This document shows, one piece after another, positions 56,501 through 64,000 of a stretch of 64,000 nt of DNA (within the stretch, counting starts at the first letter, position 1; each line of letters starts with the position of its first letter). Source of the stretch: Apiotrichum sp. Y4204 (Eukaryota; Basidiomycota; Tremellomycetes; Trichosporonales; Trichosporonaceae); the NCBI GenBank assembly GCA_025531455.1, contig JAMYHL010000001.1:930001-994000 (forward strand), in the 5' to 3' direction. Both the position numbers and the translations under genes were made by a program. Below the pieces are notes generated by a model, which was not told where the DNA came from, did not search any database, and saw nothing but the letters and a program-made list of their open reading frames with translations.

Positions 56501-58145
56501 CGGCGCCGGCGGGGGGAAGTTGTAGTAGAGCACATTGCCGCCCTTGTATCTTGGCAGATGCGAGTCAAAGTCTGCAAAGGGTTAGGGATGGGAGCGATGC
56601 AAGTCACTTTGTCTGTGTACTCACCCTTCTCATCAATGTCCTTGACTATAATAGCAGTACCGGTGATGGGGTCGCGCACACGACGCTGGCCCTTGCCCGC
56701 CTTCTTCCACCTTTCCGTGGGTTTCTCTTCAGAGCGTCAGTGCGGTCTCCCTGAACAACCACTTTACAACTCTACTCACCCGAGGCAGAATTCATCTGGT
56801 CCATGAGACGCTGCTTCTCACTTGGCGCCTGGTTGGGGTGCGCCTTGTCGCGCGCGTTCTCGCCTTCAAGCGACGAGCGTCCCGACGAGCCGCCCAGCTC
56901 CGCATTCTCCTCAGCGGCCTTGCGACGTGCCTCGACTATGCGCGAATACTCTTGGGCCTCGGCCTCGTGCTGCTTCTGTTGGTCGTTGTATTGCTGGATG
57001 TTGGGAACCTTGTGCATTGCGTTCCAGCCATGTCCGTAGACGCGCGGGGCGGGGGCCTCGGGCAGCTCTGGGAACTCGGGCATCGGCGACGGGCGGCGCT
57101 TCGGGACAGTCTCGGGCGACGCGCTCAGCGCACCGTCGTGCCCGCGCGCCTCTGTGCCAGGGCCGGCAGGGACCTTGGGGACCTTGTCTTTGTTGGCAGC
57201 GTCTGGACCCACAGTGGGGCCGTTGGGGTCGTCATTCCTGCCGCTGGGGGCGTCCGCGGTATCGACTGTGCGCTCGGCGGGGATGCTAGTCTGCGGGGTA
57301 CCGCTGACGGAAACCCGGCGGGTGGAGAGGGACGCCGCGGCGGGTGGAGCATTGGCTGACGCGCCAGAAAGAGACCGGCGGGAACGGTTGGATGTGGTCT
57401 GGATGAGGGGGTTCTTTACGGGGGAAATGGAGGGCGCGAGGCGGTTCCTGGTAGGCGACGACGGGCTCGCCGCGCCGGGAACCTGCGGGGAGGTAGTCTT
57501 CTCGAGGACGTTCTGGTTGGCCCCGGCGTACGCGCCCGATCCCTTGCGCGCGAGGGAATCCTTGTCCTTCGGGGGCACGGTGGGGGAGACGGGGACGCCA
57601 GTGTCCTTTGGGGGGGTGGCGGGCGCACCGCCGGGCGTGCTGGGCGCGGAGGGCGTCGAGCCCGTAAAGTCGGGCATGTGCGCGAGGGGTGCGGCGGCGG
57701 TGCCTGTGCCGCCTTGGGTGGTCTTGGAGGGGGTGAGCGGGGCATCGCGCTCGGCGGTGAGTGCGGAGCGCGAGGGCTGGGTGGATGCGTCCTTGCTGTG
57801 AGCGCCGGGACCGCTGTAGCCAGTGGTACCGCCGATACCAGCAAAGGTCTGGCCAGTTGCAGTGGCAGTGGGAATGCCAGTGCCTGCGGATTCTTCACTG
57901 CTGCCCATAAACTTGGAGCCGGCACCGACGGGTTTGGCACCGGCACCGCCATTGATTGCGCTGGTGGTCCCCGTGGCGCCTGTGGTGCCCGAGGTGGTGC
58001 GGGGACGACCGTCGGCATCGGCGGCACCGGCAGTACCGGCGCCGAGGGGCGATGAGTCGCCGATATCGAGCGGGGGGAGGCGGGGCGGGTCTTCGCTGTT
58101 GCCACGGGACATTCTGTTACGGAGCTTGGCGAAGGGCGAGGGCAT
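53587..58145 (-). CDS. SMP/C2-domain membrane-contact-site protein, Mug190-like
   Basis: Minus-strand exons are 58145-56780, 56726-56625, 56571-55740, 55700-55227, 55179-53645 and 53609-53587, giving 1443 residues. The first 450 residues are disordered (Gly/Thr/Pro/Ser). Two hydrophobic segments around AIAGGMAILWFFVAF and LIGALTIGLFSLAGLL form a membrane hairpin. An SMP-type lipid-transfer domain follows (EWLNGLVKLVWGLIDPAVFV to IPIPIWIQVERIFGVVRLR), then a C2 domain (SDPYIVM, DSDKFSAED), another C2-like segment starting GVLSIVLHQINNLE, and a long C-terminal region ending KKTREPTVQTEA. Tricalbin/Mug190 proteins tether ER to plasma membrane and move lipids. The last 35-nt intron is inferred from donor, CTGAC branch and AG; without it the protein ends SELF at 53616. 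Confidence 0.82.
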
Positions 58146-59391
58146 GGCGGGGTGGTGGGGAGGGGGCTCGGGGTATATATGTCGAGGATTAAGGTGGGGC
58201 GGGGCGCCTGGTTACTGCCTCTGACGGGGTGTTGGGCTTGGTCTTGGTCTGGGTCTCACGGAGTAGGGAGAGATGAGAGAGGGAGGGAGAGAGAGAGAGA
58301 GAGGGTGTGTGTCGGAGAGGCCGTGATGATGCAACCGCCTATTCTTTCTGTGCTGTACGACGGCACACTTTGCGAGGTACTAGTGATGGTGTGTTCCAGG
58401 TTCAGATTACTTTCTTGGCCATTGTCCTTGACGACATGAGGGGGCTTTGGTGCTGCGGAGAACGGAGAGCGGAGAGCGGGAGGTTGCAGTGCTTGCAGTG
58501 CTTGCAGAGCAACAAGGTGGGGCAAAGATAGGGCTCGCATCGCAACATTGTGGTCTTTCAGAGGGAGAGGAGTACGACGAGAAAGAGAGCAAAATGACGT
58601 AACCGCAGCCCACCACACCCCGACTAACTTTGGCGTCGATCTCCACACACACGCCGCGGATCCGCCCGCCTGGCAATGTGCGGATCTGTGTATCTCTCTC
58701 GGCGTTCCTTGCATTCTGGGCTTATTGCATCATTACCCGGCCCATCACGCATCATCATCGCGCGGCGGCACGCAAACAGCCCGGTTGCATCATCGCTTGT
58801 GCTGTTTTCTGTACTTTTTACTGTTACTGTACCTTTGCATTGCATGTCGGTTCGCTTCGCGGCACGGATCGGAAGCTGATCGTCCGCCAGCGAGACAACA
58901 CTACCCGTGAGCTGTGAGACCAAGTCATGGGTGGGCTCAATTGTGCGTGCTCTCAATCCTCCGATCCCACTACACCACCCACGGACTGATCGAATTTACG
59001 ATCGGCTCAACAAGATACTTATCTCGGAGCTCGGATGCGTTGTTCTCGACCGACACACGACACCACATCTCCACACAGAACAGCGTCTGCAATGCAACTG
59101 CAACTGCAACTGCACACTTTTCGGAACTCTAATTACCACAATGCATACATGAAAGCTCTATTCAAGCGTGACGCGTGACGAGTGGACGGACAACACGTGT
59201 CGGGTGTCCGTCTTTTGGGAGGGGGTAGCTCTGGTCTGGAATCGATAGGGATCGCCGGAATGTAACGAGCTGGGGGGATAACAATGGGAATACGGGGAGG
59301 GGCGGAGCAAGGCAGGAATTACACAGCGATAAAGCGCGTAGCGCGTAGTACACCGGGCAGATTACTCGCGATCGCACAACAAACTAGATTC
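58146..59391. other. Intergenic, promoter of the Mug190-like gene and 3' end of NSR1
   Basis: About 1.25 kb with no recognised gene. A GA/CT microsatellite lies at 58276-58305, probably in the promoter of the 58145 gene. TATATATG at 58165-58172 is a TATA-like element about 20 bp from that start codon, too close to be its only promoter element. CTGCAACTG-type repeats occur near 59090-59112. Confidence 0.5.
58276..58305. repeat. GA/CT microsatellite
   Basis: About thirty bp of GA with a few G insertions, 130-160 bp upstream of the Mug190-like start codon. Confidence 0.85.
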
Positions 59392-60918
59392 TTAGTCAAA
59401 GGTGACCTTGTTGCCCTGCGACTCGACAATGCCGCCGGTACGGGCACCACCACGGGGAGCGCCACGGCCACGGCCGCCAAAGCCACCACGGCCACCACCA
59501 CCACGGCCACCACCACGGCCGCCAAAGCCGCCGCCGCCACGGCCACCAAAGCCGCCACCGCGGCCACCACCACGACCACCGAAGCCGCCGCCACGGCCAC
59601 CGCCGAAGCCACCCTGGCCGTCGTTGTTCTTGGGGGGAGCGTAGTCGATACGGATGCGACGGCCAGCAACCTCCTGGCCGTTGAGCGCCTCGAGGGCGGC
59701 GGTGGCCTGCGCAACGTCGCCGAACTGCACGTAGCCGAAGCCCTTGGGGGCGCCGGTCTCACGGTCGGTCGGGAGACGAACCGACTGGACGTCACCGTAC
59801 TCGCCAAAGGTCTCGTACACCTGGTCCTCGGTGATGTCGAACGAGAGGGAGCCGACCCAGAGGGTCTCGGCAGGCTCGGACTGCTTGTCGTTAAAGACCT
59901 TGGCGCGCTTCTCGGTGCTGGCGGTGGGCTTGGAGGCGTAGTTGACACGGACATTGCGGCCGTCAATCTCGCGTCCGTCCGACTCAATGGCCTTGGCGGC
60001 AGCGTCAAGGTCGGCAAACTCGACGTAGCCGAATCCACGCGACCGGTTGGTCTCACGGTCGAGCATGACACGGGCCGAGACGACCTCACCGCACGAGGCA
60101 AACTCGGACGCGAGCCAGTCGTTGTCAATGTTCCACGAGAGACCACCAACAAAGACAGTGTTGGTGGCGTCGCCGTCAGCCTCGACCTTGGCCTTCTTGG
60201 GGGCAGCCGGGGCGGACTCCTCCTCCTCCTCGGCCTTGCGCTTGCCGTTGGTGGCAGCGGGCTTCTCCTCCTCCTCGTCGGACGACGAGTCAGAGTCAGA
60301 GTCAGAGTCGGACGCGTCCTTCTTGTCCTCCTCCTTGATCACAGCGGCCTCCTCAGCGGCATCCTCGTCAGACGAGTCCGAGTCCGAGTCGGAAGACGAA
60401 GAGGACGGGGACGCGGCCTTCTTGGCGACCTCCTTCTTAGCGGCGGGCTTCTCGTCCTCAGACTCGGAGTCGGACGAGTCAGAGTCGGAGGAAGAAGACT
60501 CGGCCTTCTTCTGGAAATGTCAGCTCAAAGCTCAAGACAGTCATGCCACGACTCACGGCAGCAGGCTTCTCGTCCTCGGACTCGGAGTCGGACGAATCAG
60601 AGTCAGAGTCAGACTCCGACTCGGACGACGACGACTCGCTCTCGGGCTCGGGGGTGGGCTCCTTCTTCTTCTTCTTGTCCTTCTTCTCGGACTGCCGTCA
60701 GAACAGTTTCACAAACATGTTCAACAAGCGATAGGATCTCGTCTACGCTGCAGCCTACAACTCTGGCTGCACTCTTGGTCCTCGATCCCCGTTTCTGTAG
60801 TACCCACCTTCTTGTCCTTCTTCTCGACCTTGGCGGGCTTCTCGGCCTTGACGGCCTTCTCGACCTTCTTGTCGGCCTTCTTGCTCTTCTCGACCTTGGT
60901 AGCAGACTTGGAACCCAT
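59392..60918 (-). CDS. NSR1: Nucleolin-like protein with two RRMs and RGG tail
   Basis: Minus-strand exons are 60918-60808, 60691-60557 and 60510-59392, giving 454 residues. The N-terminus is Lys-rich, followed by alternating Ser/Asp/Glu acidic tracts and Lys patches, the classic nucleolin/Nsr1/gar2 stretch that is phosphorylated by casein kinase. RRM1 has RNP2 TVFVGGLS and RNP1 RGFGYVEF; RRM2 has LWVGSLS and KGFGYVQF. The tail is about 80 residues of GGFGGRGGG repeats ending GNKVTFD. Nsr1 acts in the nucleolus in pre-rRNA processing and small-subunit assembly. Exons 1 and 2 encode only low-complexity charged sequence and all introns are phase 0, so exon skipping would keep the frame. A long open frame on the other strand is a repeat artefact. 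Confidence 0.92.
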
Positions 60919-62106
60919 TTTTAGTGATGTGTGAGGATGGGGGTTGGGGGGATGGATGGAGGGAAGAGATGTGCGACCGTTCGAACTGCAAGATGTATGA
61001 GCGAGCGGCAGCACCCACCCACCGTACCCATCACTGCTGCTGCACACGACCGCGCTCCAAAATTATTTTTCTGAAAATTATCGCGACACACTCTGAGCCT
61101 GGGGGCCCAGATCGCGGGACTAATTTTTTGTTTATTTTGATTACGTTTTCCGGAAAATCTTCTTCCACACAGCCCAGCCCAGGGTCACAGCCAGCCAGCC
61201 AGCCAGGGTCAGTCCAGGGCTCCCACAAGGCGGAGGTAGCCAGCCACACTGTCACCCCCAGGAGTGGACGATATGAAGCGGGTTATGGCGGGGATACTTT
61301 GTGTGGCACTCTTATCTTGTGATATGACGTCACCACCGAATGTCTCCTCACTCTCTGGCACGTCGCAGCGGCCAAGCAGGCGGGACCCGTCCAAGCTTCC
61401 AAGATTCAAGACCTCCTAGCCTGGTCATTCGTTTCTCTCCCGACGCGGTGTGGACAAACGTCAACGACTCGCTCGCGTACGCGCGCACGCCACCCTCCTC
61501 GCAGTGATCGACGCCGCGGACTCGTCTTCGGCGTTGCGCGCCACCGCCCAGGCCGGCATAGCGAAAAACTACGAAAAACTACGGGCCCAGGATTGCCGCC
61601 GTGCTTCGCGGACCTGCGCGCCGACCTCCAAAACGACGCGGTCACCTTTCAGTATCTTCTCGTACCTGCATCGCAAAACATGTCCGCAGCGGAGTAATAA
61701 GATGCGGCTCGTGGCGAACGCAGGCGCAAAGTCAGTCGCGTCTTACGTTTCAGCCACGATCCACGATACGGCGATGAAATCACTTCGGCCTGCACCTCAA
61801 GACTACCACCGATGAGCGGTTTATGAATGAGCACAACACGCTGTGCATAGTCTGGAAACTGGGCAGTTGCAGGATTCGAACACAATAACGCTACCCCCAC
61901 GCATTGCCCCACGCGTGCCGCAGCGTGTCTGCACGCGCTAAGTCTGCTGCGTCGCGTGCGTCGGTGGCGCGGTCCGTTTCGAGGCCGTCTCCGAGCCTCG
62001 GGTTCCAGTTCCGGCACGCGATACCCGGATCCCGGACCCAACATTCCCCACCAGCAAATGTTCTCATTTCTCCTCCTCTCCTCGACCCGTTCTTCATCTT
62101 CTCACA
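60919..62106. other. Divergent intergenic region between NSR1 and SDR genes
   Basis: About 1.2 kb. A CAGC tandem (about 61188-61207) lies in the middle. Between about 61400 and 61700 several frames look weakly coding. A 10-nt duplication (GAAAAACTAC twice, about 61563-61582) lies there. The last 60 nt form the leader of the dehydrogenase gene. No gene is called. Confidence 0.45.
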
Positions 62107-63139
62107 ATGGCAGCACTCTCGACATCGCAGTGCTACGCGCATGCGGCGGCGCTCCGCGGGCGCGTGGTGGTGATCACAGGCGCGGGCGGGGGGTTCGGCC
62201 GCGCGCTGGCCGTCGAGTATGCGCGGCTGGGCGCGAAAATCGTCGCGGGCGATGTGGACACCAAGGGGCTGGAGGGCACGCGGGGATTAGTCGAGAAGGC
62301 GAACGGGTGCGTGTGGCAGTAGAGACGGGGCTGACGGCAGTGAGATTGTCACTGCGAAATGCGACGTGAGGTCGTGGGACGAGCAGGTCGCGCTCTTCGC
62401 TGCGGGCTTTGCGGCGTTTGGCGCGATTGACATTGTGCTCCCTAACGCGGGGGTGAATGAGCTGGGACGCTTCGACCCGCGTCTGGACGACACGGCGGAC
62501 GCGGCCGCGCCCGTCAAGCCGGACCTGCGCACGCTGGACATTGACCTCGTCGCCGTGCTGTACACGACGCGCATTGCCATGTGGTACTTTTCCAACGACA
62601 AGCGCGAGGCGCCCGGGCCGCGCACCGTGTGCTTTACCGGCAGCATGAGTACCTGGTTCGGCGCCAACTTTGGGGTCATGTACAGCGTGTCCAAGGCGTG
62701 AGTGGCTAGTGGAACCCAGTTGGACTTGCAGCTGACGGCAGGGGCCTCCTGGGTATTCTGAAGGGCTCGATGGACAGCATGCGCACGCTCGATGCGCGTG
62801 CAGTCATGGTCTGCCCGTACTTTACCAGTGCGTGTACAGTAGTGTCTCGTCTCCCACTGACAACCAGAGACGGGCATTCTCGACGCGGACTTTGTCCACC
62901 CGAACCCGAAGCTCGGGTACTGCAAGCTCGAGGACGTGGTCGCCGCCTTTGTGGCCGCCGTGACGGACCCGGACCCCGCGCACGACTTTGGCGCGTGGCT
63001 CATCCCCGACCAGTGGGGCGTCGTGCGCATGGAGGCCACGGGCATGCGGTGAGTCTCGGAGTGTGCGGGATAACTGAACGCGGCTGACGACAGGATGGGC
63101 GCCGAGGGTGCGCGCCGGCCGCGGGGGACGAAGCTCTAG
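62107..63139 (+). CDS. Short-chain dehydrogenase/reductase (SDR)
   Basis: Exons 62107-62306, 62341-62697, 62742-62827, 62868-63048 and 63094-63139 give 289 residues. Classical SDR: cofactor motif TGAGGGFG, acidic residue after beta-2 (GDVD, suggesting NAD), NAG in LPNAGVN, catalytic Ser in GSMSTW, and YSVSK for catalytic Tyr and Lys. The Lys codon sits just before the second intron. The C-terminal PYFTKTGIL and the Tyr-site context resemble the 15-hydroxyprostaglandin-dehydrogenase-like branch of fungal SDRs. Substrate unknown, presumably a small alcohol or ketone in the cytosol. The insert DPRLDDTADAAAPVK before helix 5 is longer than usual. The first intron is 34 nt. Confidence 0.87.
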
Positions 63140-63335
63140 TTTCCAGGGCTGCCGCGACGTTTGGTATCTATAGTGTTTGATACGGCAGTATCATTACTAG
63201 GACAATACATGATAGGCTAGTTAGTGCCAAGGGTACAGTGGGATGCAGATGCAAGATCGCAATGTGATGCCGTGTCACCATCCCCTTCACCCCTTTCGAA
63301 CAGGCATGTATCTTTATCTGTCTATACGTACAAAA
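63140..63335. terminator. Convergent 3' region of SDR and metacaspase genes
   Basis: 196 bp between the two stop codons. Nothing else recognised. Confidence 0.5.
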
Positions 63336-63967
63336 TCACGCCAAGAACTCGAGCGCAGAATCAATCGCTGCCGTCAGCTCCCAACTGTGTTCCAACTCAC
63401 GGTGCGACGCGCTCAGCTGCGGCTTCTGCGCGTATCCCCCACGGTGCATCTCCTCGCGGATGGCGACCAGCAGGTCGCGGTACGATATGGACGGGTGGCG
63501 CGAGAGCGCGGCCACGAACGCGTAGCTCATTGCGCCGGTCGCCTGTCCTGCTTCCTGTGTGTCCGCCGACTGTGGTCAGCAATAAAAGACAAAGGACACC
63601 CACGGTCTGCGCATCCTTGCACCCGCTCCAGAGGATAACGTCTGCAGGGCTCGTGTTCGTCTTCTTGAGAGTTTCGGCTGCCGTGTATTGTGAGAAAATG
63701 CCGCGCGCAGAGGAGAAGAGCGACATCGCGGCGCCGATGCTGTCTCCGCGCGCGTACTCCATCGCGCTCTCCGTGAGCGCGCCCCCGCCCTCGGTGTAGT
63801 AATTGTTTGCCGACTTGATCGTTCCTTTCGTCGAGTACTGGTGTGAGAAAGTAACGACGCGCTTCTCACCTTGTAGGGGAGGTTCATGACCGTGCCCGAG
63901 TGGCACGAGTCGAAGATGGCGGTCAGCCGGCAGCCCTCGGGTAGGGGGCGGACGAGCATGTCGAAAA
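63336..63967 (-). CDS. MCA1: Metacaspase, C-terminal part only (gene runs off the window)
   Basis: Minus-strand exons in view are 63967-63870 (its 5' neighbour lies beyond the window), 63837-63604 and 63569-63336. The catalytic cysteine is in FDSCHSG (Cys codon 63903-63905), preceded by [14 protein letters not shown]. After the p20/p10-type junction come [25 protein letters not shown], and [22 protein letters not shown], ending SALEFLA. Metacaspases are Ca2+-dependent Arg/Lys-specific cysteine proteases involved in protein quality control and stress death. The catalytic His and the N-terminal prodomain should lie upstream, outside the window. Introns of 32 and 34 nt are among the shortest here. 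Bases 63968-64000 read as the end of a further intron (CTGAC branch, CCCCAG). Confidence 0.85.
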
Positions 63968-64000
63968 CTGGGGATCGTCAGTTGGCCCCGGGATACTCGA

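Noticed and set aside
53763..56806. Long plus-strand open frames of 476 and 540 codons
   Set aside because: Antisense shadows of the SMP/C2 protein, produced by GC-rich third positions.
59284..60924. 546-codon plus-strand open frame
   Set aside because: It is the antisense of the NSR1 exons and introns; the RRM motifs and RGG tail on the minus strand are unmistakable, and the plus frame is low-complexity.
61858..61895. tRNA-like B box on the minus strand (GTTCGAATCC)
   Set aside because: The flanking T-stem does not pair, there is no matching A box or acceptor 5' strand upstream, and no cloverleaf can be drawn.

Overview
This 64 kb window is nuclear DNA of a basidiomycete yeast, most likely a tremellomycete of the Trichosporonales (Trichosporon, Cutaneotrichosporon or Apiotrichum). 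The grounds are GC-rich coding sequence, genes cut by many very short introns (mostly 32-60 nt) with GTGAGT or GTAAGT donors and CTGAC or CTAAC branch sites, a xylosylphosphotransferase like that of Cryptococcus, an F-box-like gene of the kind I recall as common in Trichosporonales, and no bacterial features. All exon coordinates were built by hand from splice signals. Every complete spliced model sums to a multiple of three. The genus assignment is inference.

Layout. 0-10 kb: a Stealth-family sugar-phosphate transferase, a vacuolar carboxypeptidase S, a HAD phosphatase of the pseudouridine-5'-phosphatase type with an apparent one-nucleotide exon, and a LisH/CTLH/CRA protein. 11-22.3 kb: an island of four secreted, probably GPI-anchored proteins on the minus strand. 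Three carry a Kre9/Knh1-like domain and one is a low-complexity Ala/Ser/Gly stalk, and 2-3 kb spacers separate them. 24.8-28 kb: a 3-hydroxyisobutyrate-dehydrogenase-like reductase and an F-box-like gene. 28-33.4 kb: a gene-free stretch. 33.4-37.8 kb: a P-type Ca2+ ATPase. 39.8-47.7 kb: a CFEM membrane protein, an RNase T2 homologue without catalytic motifs that ends in RDEL, an MFS transporter and a dynein light intermediate chain. 48-60.9 kb: a Barentsz-domain protein, the diphthamide J-protein DPH4, an unrecognised nuclear-type protein, a large SMP/C2 membrane-contact protein (Mug190-like) and a nucleolin-like NSR1. 62-64 kb: a short-chain dehydrogenase and the 3' part of a metacaspase that runs off the window.

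Most genes are housekeeping and do not form a pathway together. Several concern the secretory route and cell surface: Stealth transferase, four surface proteins, CFEM protein and ER-retained RNase T2-like protein. The best candidates for new biology are the 1-nt exon at 6752, the RDEL-tailed pseudo-RNase T2, the Knh-like surface-protein island with swapped domain order, and a Met/His-rich segment in carboxypeptidase S. I recognised no tRNA, rRNA, transposon or CRISPR.
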